DNA of 64,000 nt from Zygnema cylindricum (Eukaryota > Streptophyta > Zygnematophyceae > Zygnematales > Zygnemataceae), in the NCBI GenBank assembly GCA_037447655.1, contig JBBHKE010001096.1, positions 62,001 through 126,000 of the forward strand, in the 5' to 3' direction. Positions 1-10,344 of this stretch are shown piece after piece. Both the position numbers and the translations under genes were made by a program. Under the pieces are notes generated by a model. It did not search any database, had not been told where the DNA came from, and saw only the letters and a list, made by a program, of their open reading frames with translations. Position 1 is the stretch's first letter; each line of letters starts with the position of its first letter.

Positions 1-389
1 TTCGGACATTGTATTCGCCTTCCAACAATCCCTTTTGGAGGTCGATGTTATATTCCGTCCATTGCTCTAGCCGATAGGCTCGCTTTTTGGACCCTTATTA
101 CGAAGCGTGTAATGCTTTTTCATGAATTAAAATTTTATAAGTTTGTCGCCACCATTCAATTTGAGCTTTTTGTGGTGCGTCCCCTTTGATTCTTCACGTT
201 CTCGCTCTCTTTCTCTTTCAAAGTATTAGGCCATTAGCTACACCTATTCTCTCCACTCCACCTTTCACGCTTGCTTAACTCACAACCACCCTCAGGTTCA
301 CGTTTGGCTTCCCTCGTCCACCATTACACGACTCTCTTGTTGCTCGTGCAGTTGTGTCCTTCAGCCCAATGATTTGCTTCAACGCTCCC
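1..389. other. No gene recognised; possible upstream extension of retroelement remnant
   Basis: No convincing ORF or splice structure is seen. The last 30 bases (around 365-395) still resemble the bases just upstream of the better preserved copy at 28600-28630, so the retroelement remnant that follows may begin here. Confidence 0.3.
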
Positions 390-755
390 ATGGGGAAGAG
401 TTGATTTAGTAAGACAACATTGTACTAAACATTATGGTGGCAATTTTATTTTAGAGGGGCTATTTTGTTTGTCACAAGGTTTCATATGTTATTCTACGAC
501 GAGGAATTGGTGTTGTTTGGCTGGATTTCGACTGTTGTATTTTTGGTGACATTGTTTTGACGAACCCCAACTCGGTTACAAGCGTCTGTCAGGTGGCTCG
601 GCTTGTTGGAGTAACATCGTCTGACGCTGCTAAAAAGGAAAACCTGATTGTGTATCCCACGACGCCATGTATGACTTCAACAGCAATGGCGGTAGAGATT
701 TTTGGTTGTTTTGGAGGTGCTTCACTTCTAATGGTTTTTTCGCTTTTGTGAGGTT
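390..755 (+). pseudogene. Decayed 3' fragment of an RT-type retroelement, C-terminal nuclease-like domain
   Basis: Translation around 556-720 gives a stretch (NPNSVTSV..ARLVGV..DAAK..MAVEIFGC) that parallels, position by position, the open copy at 28637-29194 (NPSSATVVGRAARNVGVAARDAAK..MAVEIFGC). DNA similarity starts near the CATGGGG at 390 in both. Here the frame is broken early and closes after about 64 codons. The domain belongs to the C-terminal part of many algal, plant and fungal RT polyproteins (pattern FxPxAVExFG..ALQR). Family assignment is from pattern memory; homology to the second copy in this window is directly visible. Confidence 0.6.
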
Positions 756-860
756 TGGTTAAGTATCTTTGTTTAGGGTACGTTATCTGGTTGTTGTTTT
801 TGTGCATATTGTTCCTTTCAATGGTTTTTGTTGTTAGTTTCCTTTGCCTGGTTTTCTCTT

Positions 861-1592
861 TTAGTTGCGCTAACAAGAATTGTTATCTAAATTACACAAA
901 TTGTTGGCGTTAACAGAAATTGTTACCTATCTTACACAAACTGTTAGCGCTAACAAGAATTGTTATCTAAATTACACAAACTGTTAGCGTTAAAAGAAAT
1001 TGTTACCCATCTTACACAAACTATTAGCGCTAACAAGAATTTTTAACTAAATTACACAATTGTTAGGGCTAACATGAATTGTTACCTCACTTACACAAAG
1101 AGTTAGCGCTAATAGGAATTGTTACCTAACTTCCACAAACTGTTAGCGCTAACAAGAATTATTATCTAAATTACACAAACTGTTAACGCTAACAGGAATT
1201 GTTACCTAACTCGCACAAACTATTAGCGCTAACAAAAGTTGTAATCTAAATTACAAAACTGTTAGCTCTAAAAGGAATTGTTACCTAACTTACACAAACT
1301 GTTAGCGCTAACAGGAATTGTTATCTAACTTACACAATTTGTTAGCGCTAAAGGAATTGTAACCTAACTTACACAAATTGTTAGCGCTAACAAGAATTGT
1401 TTTCTAAATTACACAAACTGTTAGCGCTAACAGGAATTGTTACCTAGCTTACACAAACAGTTAGCGCTAATAGGATTTGTTACCTAACTTACACAAACTG
1501 TTAGCGCTAACAAGAATTATAATCTAAATTACAAAACTGTTAGCGCTAAAAGGAATTGTCACCTAACTTACACAAACTTTAAGTGCTAACAA
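861..1592. repeat. 40-bp minisatellite, about 18 units, palindromic core
   Basis: About 18 head-to-tail units of 39-40 bp, each ending in the palindrome TTAGCGCTAA. Two sub-types alternate: A (CAAGAATTGTTATCTAAATT) and B (CAGGAATTGTTACCTAACTT). The order reads roughly A B A B A B B A B A B B B A B B A B, so the array probably grew by 80-bp dimers with some single-unit gains. There is no ORF and no spacer diversity. Confidence 0.95.
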
Positions 1593-2042
1593 GGTGTAAC
1601 AGCAATAGTGGATCGAACTTGTTTATAAAGGGGTATTTAGGTATTATGATTATAGAGTACTAAATTTGGTAGACGTCCGCGAAAGAATCACGTTATTTGG
1701 AGTTATATTTTAAAAGTTATAGCGATGGGTGTATTTAGGTGATAGCGTGGGGTCTTAATAACAAGCGGGTATCATTGAAACGGGTTAAGGGTCAAATTAG
1801 TACCAAAATTACGCGTGTACGTTTCATAAAGTTCTAACGAAACGTTTAGTATGCACGGTGGTTCGTTTCGTACAAATTTTAGTACGAAACGTCACTTTTA
1901 CTTAAGGGAATTTCGTTGGAAGTTTCGTGTGCGAAATTTGTTACGCACGATCGTGCGAAGTCCCGTTTCGTTTGGCGCGCACTTTTGCACGTAAATGTTA
2001 CGTAGTGAAACGTAACGTTTGATTGATTAGTAAAGTGGTAAG
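1593..2042. other. Intergenic, CGAAACGT-rich, nothing recognised
   Basis: The stretch is unusually dense in variants of CGAAACG/CGTTTCG (1840-2010) but has no gene, clear repeat boundary or splice sites that I can support. Confidence 0.4.
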
Positions 2043-2286
2043 TAGTTAGTAAGAGATTTCGCACGTTTTTGCATTGGTCAGTTTGAGTCTTTGTTGATCA
2101 ATGATTGGCCGCGTTGACTCTGGCCTGGGAGTCCAGGGCGATGATGGATAAATAGTGAAGTGTAAGAGGAGAGTAGACATCTTTTCCTTTGGAAAAGTTT
2201 GTGGAAATTCCGGCTGATTTTGGTCCTGAGCGATTAATACCAAATTGGAGAAAAGGCATTTTTGCATTGAAATCTCTTACTAACTA
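2043..2286. mobile_element. MITE-like element with perfect 18-bp terminal inverted repeats
   Basis: The left end TAGTTAGTAAGAGATTTC (2043-2060) is exactly the reverse complement of the right end (2269-2286). Size is 244 bp. It has no coding capacity. A clean target duplication was not found, so the superfamily is open. Confidence 0.7.
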
Positions 2287-2559
2287 AATAGTGTTTTAGT
2301 AGTTAAGAGATAGAACTATTAAGAGTGGAGAGTAGAGGAAACACTTTAATTTGAAGGGTTGAGCCACGAGGGCAAGAGACCAAGCTAATTTTATGTGGAC
2401 AGAAGTTTCTTCTAATTTAAAGTTTATCCTTATGTGAGTGTTTTCCAATGTGGATGTGTATTTTCCAATGTGTGGAATGTGTGGTTGAAATTGTTTGTAG
2501 CAATGGGATTTTCAGAGAGGCAGGAAATCCTGTTACATAGATGTTGTCGGACGTGCTAG

Positions 2560-3215
2560 AAGTTTTTTACAATTTTTGAGCGCGGAGTACCAAAAAAAAA
2601 CCCACCGCAAGTTTCCAACCTGTGCGTGACTTTTTTCCGTGTGCTTTTTTCCGTACAGGCGCCGTGGAGGGGTTTTCGACCAACGAACGCCATTTTGCAA
2701 AAGCGAAGTCCATGAAAGCGCCTCTCTCTCTCCCCCTCTCCCAATAACGCGTCTATCTCACATTTCTTGGAATGAAAAAAAACAAGAAAGGTATCAAATG
2801 AAAAATCTATAAAAATTATTTTTTTTGGCTGTCTATTAACTTATTTTGGTGGCAAGTAGAGTGAGAATGGACGAAAAAACAAAATCGCGAAACCAGGGCG
2901 GAATGTTTTGTAATTTGTGACGTCGACGCAATCATAAGTACGCGTGATGTCAAAATAGCACAAACCCTAAACATCTACAATGTCGCAAGTAGCTAGACGT
3001 CTACAACCGTCTCTATTTTGTAAACGTCATCAATTGTCACGAGTTTTGTACGCGTCTACAATCGTCACAAATTACACCCACGCCTACATCCGTCACAATC
3101 TAAAGTTACGATTTCATTTCTTTACATACGAATGCTCTGAAAGTTGTACGGAGAATCTTCGCTAAATAAAAAAATAACAAGACTAAGTTTCGGTTACATG
3201 CGAAAGTACCCTTAT
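2560..3215. mobile_element. Degraded copy of a TIR element (GGGTACTTTCGCATGT family), right end preserved
   Basis: The right end (about 3119-3215) finishes with ACATGCGAAAGTACCCTTA and matches the reverse complement of the left end of the complete copy at 46857-47533. The left portion (2560-2690) matches 48245-48345 of the second copy. The middle is diverged and the exact left edge is uncertain. Confidence 0.6.
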
Positions 3216-5281
3216 GCTAATGGACGTTCACAAGCGCGGTTTTTTTTTTTTTTTTTTTACAACATTTCGCAAGTCAAAGCTGTTGAACGATTTGACCGTC
3301 AGATCTAAATTCAACTGTACCTAATTTGTAGTACTGTGTAATTAAAATGTACAATCTTTGACAAGTTGACGTAGGCGCTTACATAACCATAACAATGTTT
3401 GCGCTCATCATTTCCCAAAATTTATGGGGAATTTGAACTGTAACCTACAAAACGTTTTACATTTTAAATTACGGTGGTGGGAGGACACTTGAGCTCGAAG
3501 CGTACAGTTTTGAACTGCTACTGTACTTGTAATAGTACTCGGCGCCGTTCGGTTTGGTTCACCTTAGGTTCGGTTTCGGTTTGCTCCAAACCGAGTTCAG
3601 TTTGCCCAACCGCCCAACCGGAAATGAAATTTGCAAACCAAACCAGACCGAATTCTTCCGAACCGATCGGTTCGTTAAATACTTTATGCTATACTTTATG
3701 TACATTTCAAAACAGGGTCGGCGAGATGGAACCGAACCAAGCGGTTTTCTAAATCAATCAAACTGAATTACAAGGATTTAAACCGTTTGCAATTTAACGA
3801 AACTAAGCTGACAATGAAACGATTTAGTTCGGTTCGCAATGGTTTCGCCCCAAACCGGCTGGAGTGCAAACTGCTGCTGCCTGCTGGCCACTTGTATAAC
3901 CAAAAACGCATAGTTGTTCAAAACATATTATACCCACGATTCGAACGCACGTACGATACGTAGAAACTGGAGAGGTCGATTTGAAAAAATCGTAAAAAAC
4001 GTTAATGAATTTTTTTCCGTACAAATCTGTACATGTTAAAAAAATGAATTGAACATGTATTGCAGTTTGTACGCTTTCCGTCAAATGAGCGGTAAAAATA
4101 ATATGTATTTATATAATTATCACACCACTTGTATGCACTATAACATTTACAACAACTGGTTACGGTCAATCATATCACTGGTAACACGGACGTTCGTAGG
4201 CACAGGTTCAACTCTTGTGATGCGCCCATTTTTTATCAGAATAAAATTGTCTAACTACTGCCGTGGCGTCGGTAATGGCGTCTTCCTTGAATTTTTCGCT
4301 TTCAACTGTTGAAGTATTTATGGCGGCTTCTTTTTGAAAATTGAAAGGAGATGCCCGTACACATTTTAAACTTACGGCGCTCAAATAGTGTGACGCCGCA
4401 ACGTCTCTTTTTGGAAATGTCCGTAGACGTGACGATAAATTTCCGTACATTTCTTTGCAGTTTACTGAACAGAAAGTACCGATACGTGCGTCGATAAACG
4501 TACGGCCAGTTCACTCAACTGTACGTGTTATTCCCTCGACGCGCCCTACTCACATCCCCTATCTACTGAGGTGCCTACCAATCAGATCATTTGTACAAGT
4601 CAAAGTACAGTAGCCGGCATAAGACATGTACGGATTTAGTACGGCTCCAGTTAAAACGATGTATCTTTCACATTCGACGCCATTGCTTTGTCCCTTTCTT
4701 CCTTGGGATCCATTGGAAACCTGCCACGTGTACTCCGGACAGAAAGTACAAAAATTACAAATATTTCGGTAACTTTGACCGTTCGATAACCGATAACTAT
4801 TGGTATCGGTGTTATCGCGATAATTTTTTTACCGATACACAACACTACAAAAATGAGAACAAACTAGGCAAACCCGACTATTTTATTATTTTAAGTTCAG
4901 TGTGATAATTGTACAATTCGCTATATCTGAAATTTTACGACAAACGTAACAGAAGGGAAAAAATCAAAAATTGTAGCAGTTGTCATAGTAAACATAACAT
5001 TCCAGTAGCAGTTTCCTTGAAACCATGCATCCATCAGTTAAAATTTCGAAATTTTAAGTGCCCTGTGCACTTCACTCTTAGCGCCTCCTTACCTAGGATT
5101 TCAAATTTTTTAATTTCCTTCCTTCAGTTGCTCCTGACATAAGAACTTTGAACCACCAAGGAGTTGCCAGTGTCGCCCATCGCATGCTTCGCCCAAAATT
5201 AGGATCTCCAAGCCGCCACCACGACACAGACAGGTCATGTCGTGCATCTCCGCAATCTTTACTTATTAAAAGATCTCGTTA
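3216..5281. other. Long intergenic stretch; CGGTTT-rich repeat inside, no gene seen
   Basis: Contains a homopolymer T run (3240-3259). At 3540-3860 it is dense in GGTTCGGTTT and its reverse complement AAACCGAACC, with rough inverted ends, which looks like an old dispersed repeat. The remaining ORFs are short, overlap on both strands and show no domain, so none is called. Confidence 0.5.
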
Positions 5282-5582
5282 CTTCTTGGAGGCGACACAT
5301 GGAGTCATCCTGGTAAAACCCTAACTTCTTGGAGGCGACACATGTAGTCAACCTGGTAAAACCCTAACTTCTTGGAGGCGACACATGTAGTCAACCTGGT
5401 AAAACCCTAACTTCTTGGAGGCGACACATGTAGTCAACCTGGTAAAACCCTAACTTCTTGGAGGCGATACATGTAGTCAACCTGGTAAAACCCTAACTTC
5501 TTGGAGGCGACACATGTAGTCAACCTGGTAAAACCCTAACTTCTTGGAGGCGACATATGGAGTCATCCTGGTAAAACCCTAA
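5282..5582. repeat. 43-bp tandem array, 7 exact-length units, each with a telo-box
   Basis: Seven units of exactly 43 bp. Each ends in AAAACCCTAA, which contains the plant telo-box AAACCCTAA (also the telomere repeat register). Units 1 and 7 share the variant GGAGTCATCC, whereas units 2-6 carry GTAGTCAACC, so the array looks expanded from the inside. Confidence 0.95.
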
Positions 5583-5673
5583 CTCCGATCCATGAGTAAA
5601 ATGTAGGGAGGGCTCATCATCTAGCCTCCTTGGATGAGATTTCTTCCTCTCGTTTCCGTTCCTCTCACCTCGC

Positions 5674-5985
5674 AAGGCGAAAGAGAGAGGGAGAGGGAGA
5701 GGAAGAGGAAGACGGAGGGAAAGAGGGTGAGGGCGAGGGAGAGAGTGCAAGAGAGGGTGAGGGCGAGGGAGAGGGAAGAGGAAAGGGGAGAGGGAAGAGA
5801 GAGGAAGGGAGGGAAGTGGAGATACTCCACCCTCTTGCCTCCTTCTCGCCCTCCCAAGGTAAAAGAGAAAGAGATGGAGAGGGCAAGTGAGAGGGAGAGG
5901 GAGAGGGAAAGGATGAGGGGAGGGAGAGGGAGGGTGAGGAGTAGGAGAAGGGGAGAGAGGGAGGGAGGGCGGTCTTTCATTTGGA
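5674..5985. repeat. Purine (GA) low-complexity tract
   Basis: About 310 bp of almost pure GAGAGG/GGGAGA on the + strand, interrupted near 5820-5870. All overlapping ORFs on both strands are compositional artefacts. Such mirror-like polypurine tracts can form H-DNA, which is inference. Confidence 0.9.
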
Positions 5986-7014
5986 GACTGTCGTCCGAAA
6001 TAGAACCAATGGGAATTTTACCTTTCCATAGCAACTGTAGGGTTAATAATTAAACTAGTGTGCACGGAGATAAAATTAGTTAATGGCCGAAAAAAGTCTA
6101 CAGTAATATCCATACACTGTGCATTGAAGGAAAGATTACTTTGTTAACATGTGGGTTTTTTTTTTTCACTAAAACCTCGCTCTAAGTTGGTACTTTCATG
6201 CACAAATCTTGGCCAATCAGAACAAACAGAGTGCATTATTCCACCTAAGGATCATTTGTACTGGTCATAACAGGTGGGGTGATGAGGAACCACAAAGGTG
6301 TTGAAAAAGATGTTATTGTCTCAATTTTGGACTACCCCAGGTTACAACTGCAGGTCATGTGTCTCATTTTTCTCTTCCTTTGTTTTGACCTCTCCAAGCT
6401 ATGACAATCTACCTTAGTTTTCGACGAGGAAGGAACAGTAGTCAAGTATCCATTAGATTTTCTACATTTGAGCCATTCTATTCAGTCAGGAACTAAAGTC
6501 AGAAACTAAAGTCAGATGGCAATAGTGTACAAATATTTAAAGATTTAAATGTCCGTAATACACGCACATTTGTCACTTTTGGCACACTACTTTGCCTTGC
6601 CTTATTTTACTTAGGCCACTGTGGTTAACAGTTACGATTGATAAGTAGAGGACTGATACAAATTAAAACAAAAAAGTATCGGTGAAGTTCATTAAGTAGT
6701 TATCAAGAAACACAATACACAAACATTTGCACTCCAACACGCCTCATAGGCTCATTACATTACTTGAATTCACTCGCATTTTATGAGCAAAATTATCGTC
6801 ATCATCCCTTACTGAAGAAACCACTGTACCAAAGCATTCCAAAGATTGCAAGATTACCCTCACTAACCAGCAACCACGTTTATCCCAAAGGGGTTTTAGG
6901 TTCAACCTTTTGTCATTCAAACCCAATGAACTTCCGAGTTGCCTCAATTGGCTACCTATGGCTTTCGAAGTCGTGGCCCTTTGCATGTCTATACTATTAA
7001 AAATAATATAATTT
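5986..7014. other. Intergenic, nothing recognised
   Basis: AT-rich sequence. A short minus-strand ORF at 6744-6986 ends in an acidic/polar stretch, but no splice context or homology supports it. Confidence 0.4.
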
Positions 7015-7081
7015 GCATATAGTACAAGTACTTTACAAGGATAGATAGCGTCGCCAATTGTTTTCGCACATTAAACCTATG
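7015..7081. mobile_element. Right-end fragment of the ~150-bp CATAGTTCAAA MITE family
   Basis: The sequence ending TTGTTTTCGCACATTAAACCTATG matches the right terminus of the family at 21517, 37508 and 37785 (TTTTCGCACA..TTGAACTATG) with a few changes. The left part is not recognisable. Confidence 0.5.
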
Positions 7082-8090
7082 GTCCCCAAAAAAACTATAG
7101 AATCAGTCTCACACTGATTGCTGATTTTGCAAAACTTCAAAAACAAAAATTAAGTCAATACACAGATTTTAGTACTTTGAACGGTGTATGGCCTGTCCAG
7201 AATAAACGTACAATACTCCAACTTAACGAGCTCACGTTTCTAACATTTGTAACAATTTCAATTTCAGCACTATAAAAAAAAAGAACTAACATAGAACAAA
7301 AATAAAACAAGACCATTGAATACAAAGAATCACTTCTCAATTTCAAATTTCCACTTTATAGTTGCTTTTCTGAACTTCACTCTCTCAAGAGATACCCTCC
7401 AAATGTTTAAAAAGCCACAAGTTTCCAACATTCCCCCACTACGTCCAAAACATTATTCCTCTCAACATTTAAAACACCTTTAATCTACTCCTCCCTCTCC
7501 CCTCCTCCTCCTCTAGTGGCTTGCCTGTCCATCTTCTTACTAAGTTAAGAGAGGAGGAAAGTGGATTCTGTTACCAGGTGTAACAATATGATAACAATGA
7601 AGAAAATCTACACCAATTTGTGTGCATCTCGTAAGAGATATATACACTAATTAATTTATCAGGGCAAGTATCTTCCAAAAAAAATCGTCTTGAAATGTAA
7701 TACGATACAATTTATCTTTAAGCATAGCATTTCAATAATATACTTTCGCAATGTCGAACTTCGGTGCGGTTATTACAAGAAGTATAAAGAATAAGCTTGC
7801 ATAGTCTATTGTGTATGGAAAAAATCTTGCGAGAAGTTTTATGCCAAATTATTTAAAGTATTATCTTACACTATTTCGTATGGACATGCAACATTGTAAC
7901 GATAGGTCGTAAATATCTCATCAAATCTTGAGGAGAATGTTACCAAATGTGGTAAAATGTTGCCGAATGGTCGTCAATGTCGTTATATATTGTCCTCAAA
8001 TTGTCAAAAAAACCTCTTGCAATCTCTTATTCGTTGCCAAAAGAAACCATTATAATCCTACACTCAGCTGTTGTAATTAGGCACCAATCA
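7082..8090. other. Intergenic, nothing recognised
   Basis: AT-rich DNA with CT-rich patches (7430-7520). No ORF with domain or splice support. Confidence 0.4.
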
Positions 8091-8447
8091 TCATTCAGTT
8101 CGTATTCCTATTCCAGATCCTGTTTCGATTCCTGTTCTGTTTTCAGTTCCAATCACTGTTCCGTTTACAGTTCCAGTTTCAGCAGCATCTAATGGAAAAC
8201 GTCTGCCCAGTCCAGTTCCCGTTCCAGTTCCCGTTCCAGTTCCCGTTCCAGTTCCCTGTGACGTCACGTCTCTGCGTGTACTCCCCGATTGGCGCTGCTC
8301 TGCTTGTCCGAGCTTGTTCCATCCGTACAGCGCTAACGTGGCCACGGCAACGGCCACTCCGATGCCGGTCAAAATGTCAACGCCGCCAGCAGTGCACGCC
8401 AGTACGGCCGTGACTATTGTCACAAGTGTGGCTCGCTTCAGGCCCAT
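8091..8447 (-). CDS. Hypothetical small membrane-like protein with a Gly-Thr repeat
   Basis: A 118-codon ORF. Residues 1-42 are rich in Val/Ala/Leu/Ile and could form one or two membrane segments. After a polar stretch (KLGQAEQRQSG) comes a run of Gly-Thr dipeptides encoded by a 12-bp repeat (GTTCCAGTTCCC on the + strand, about 8208-8260), then a Gly/Thr/Glu-rich tail. I do not recognise the family. No intron signals were identified and the repeat makes chance openness likely. It could be a real lineage-specific gene or a compositional artefact of the hexamer repeat. Confidence 0.25.
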   Translation of the reverse strand: MGLKRATLVTIVTAVLACTAGGVDILTGIGVAVAVATLALYGWNKLGQAEQRQSGSTRRDVTSQGTGTGTGTGTGTGTGLGRRFPLDAAETGTVNGTVIGTENRTGIETGSGIGIRTE

Positions 8448-8894
8448 GCCAAAGAAGTGGCAACGGCTATTACGTCATTACGTCATCATGTTAAATGGTG
8501 TTTAACGTTTGACGTATGCATAGAGAAAAAATAAAACATAAATCAAAACGAAGAAGATTTTGTCTCAAAGCTCGCGATAGGTTAACCATCTGCCTGTTAA
8601 ATTATAAACGAACATTTTGATGGAATAGTTAATACAGAGTAGATGGATCTCTTTTATTCTTGCAGCATGAAAAATTGTGATTTCACATAAAACAAGAAAA
8701 AACTTGTGATCGGTGGAAGAATATGCAGTGAAATGTGAGCTACTTTTTCGTTTAGCAATTCGGAGAAAGGATGAATTGCAGTATATTAATCCACGTCCTG
8801 TTGCCTGGCAAATTCTGGAATTCTGACGTAAGCTTCGGAGGAGAACCATCAGTTTTTAGTTTCGTACGGTACAGTTACTTTCAAATGTTCAATC

Positions 8895-9200
8895 CATAGT
8901 TCAAAAGTAGGTGAAAGTAGGCCCATACAATATGCCTATTGTATGCAAAACATACAATATGACCTTAAGACACATATTGTATTCGGACCTATTCGGACCA
9001 ATTAAAACATTCGGACCAAAAATTGAACCAATTAAAGCATTCGAACCATAAATATTTACTTACACCGTCAGATTCGGACGATCGGACGGTCGCTGATCAA
9101 AGTAGTGATCTAAGAAGATCACATGAAAAGCCCATAACACAACTTACGATAAAGGCGCCGACCAAAGGCCTTCCATAAAAACGCCTACTTTTGAACTATG
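8895..9200. mobile_element. 306-bp hAT-like MITE, copy 1
   Basis: Terminal inverted repeats CATAGTTCAAAAGTAGG (8895-8911) and its complement (9184-9200). It is flanked by an 8-bp duplication with one mismatch, GTTCAATC (8887-8894) and TTTCAATC (9201-9208). A second 306-bp copy lies at 15711-16016. Eight-bp duplications are typical of hAT elements. No ORF. Confidence 0.9.
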
Positions 9201-9276
9201 TTTCAATCGGCATCGCGGATATCGCAGTTTATGACTTTGTGTGGATATCGTGCGAGAAAGGAATAATACACAACAA

Positions 9277-9573
9277 GTACAGTAACGTGCATATACGGTT
9301 TACGGTATTTTTGCAACAGCTACATGTGGATTCGGTGTGTCTCTACTGCAAGTTTCATATGTAGCAGCGTGCGTGTACTTTGTAGTTCTTAGCTTGTACG
9401 GATATTATATATTTTATTACGTCTGCACATTCTAGAAGGCTACAGAAGGAATCTTCGGGAGAAGTCAAAGTTTACACGGGATTCCAGTTGTCATTTCGGC
9501 AATCTTGACGTAAAACAGTTGCCGGTACTTAAAATTCTGTACTTATTCTGTACTTATTCTGTAGACTGGGTCG
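9277..9573. repeat. Direct repeat of ~300 bp, copy 1
   Basis: Nearly identical to 10037-10344 in the same orientation (both start GTACAGTAACGTGC and end AGACTGGGTCG). The 5'-TG..CA-3' ends expected of an LTR are absent, so this looks like a segmental duplication and not a miniature LTR element. Confidence 0.85.
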
Positions 9574-10036
9574 ATTTTTTCCATTATTCAAATTAGGTTT
9601 TTTTTTCAGTTAGCGTTAATAATGGAAGTACACTGTGATGGAAATAGTGTGGCGTAAGGACAAGATTTTTTCGTACTAAATGGTACTTTTTAAATTACAA
9701 AGGCATTAAAAGACACTTAACATTACTGCGCACACATGTGAATTTGCACTGGAAGAAAGAGACGCAAACTCGTCAAAAACAATCACGTTCTCATATGTTC
9801 GTCCGTCGACCGTGTGAACAGTGCGACGGCGTACGAATTGTCGAATTTTGTACGGATACATATATTAACGTAGACATCGAAAGGGCGGGTATTTATTATT
9901 CAGGACAACCCAAATTACAGTTAGGGATTAATTAATATATATATATTTTTTTCAAAAAAAAAAATCCCGATTAGTGTTGATAACACTATTTTTTTTTTAC
10001 GCTATTTATTCCTTTACTCTAATAGCGATTGACGGT
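9574..10036. other. Spacer between direct repeats; right end of a TACACCGT-type MITE
   Basis: AT-rich. The segment just before 10037 ends with AGCGATTGACGGTGTAC, which resembles the right terminus of the TA-flanked MITE at 47658-47882 (CGATTCACGGTGTAC). The matching left end was not found. Confidence 0.4.
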
Positions 10037-10344
10037 GTACAGTAACGTGCATATACGGTATACTGTATACGGTATTTTTGCAACAGCTACATGTGGATTC
10101 GGTGTGTCTCTACTGCAAGTTTCATATGTAGCAACGTGCGTGTACTTTGTAGTTCTTAGATTGTACGGATGTGATGTATTTTATTACGTCTGCACATTCT
10201 AGAAGGCTACAGAACTCAGAATCTTCGGGAGAAGTCAAAGTTTACACAGGGAATTCCAGTTGTCATTTCGGCAATCTTGACGTAAAACAGTTGCCGGTAC
10301 TTAAATTCTGTACTTATTCTGTACTTTTTCTGTAGACTGGGTCG
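10037..10344. repeat. Direct repeat of ~300 bp, copy 2
   Basis: Second copy of the unit at 9277-9573, with a small internal expansion (TATACTGTATACGG) and scattered substitutions. It is immediately preceded by a MITE-like right end. Confidence 0.85.

Noticed and set aside
4208-4905. Clusters of 60-100 codon ORFs on both strands
   Set aside because: They overlap each other, have no domain or splice partners and match no repeat; treated as chance.
5282-5582. CRISPR-like array
   Set aside because: Units are continuous 43-bp tandem copies with no unique spacers, and the genome is eukaryotic.
5621-6053. Overlapping long ORFs on both strands
   Set aside because: They arise from the GA/CT low-complexity tract; all frames are open because the sequence lacks stop-forming combinations.
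9277-10344. Miniature LTR element (TRIM) with the 300-bp repeats as LTRs
   Set aside because: The repeats lack TG..CA ends, primer site and polypurine tract.
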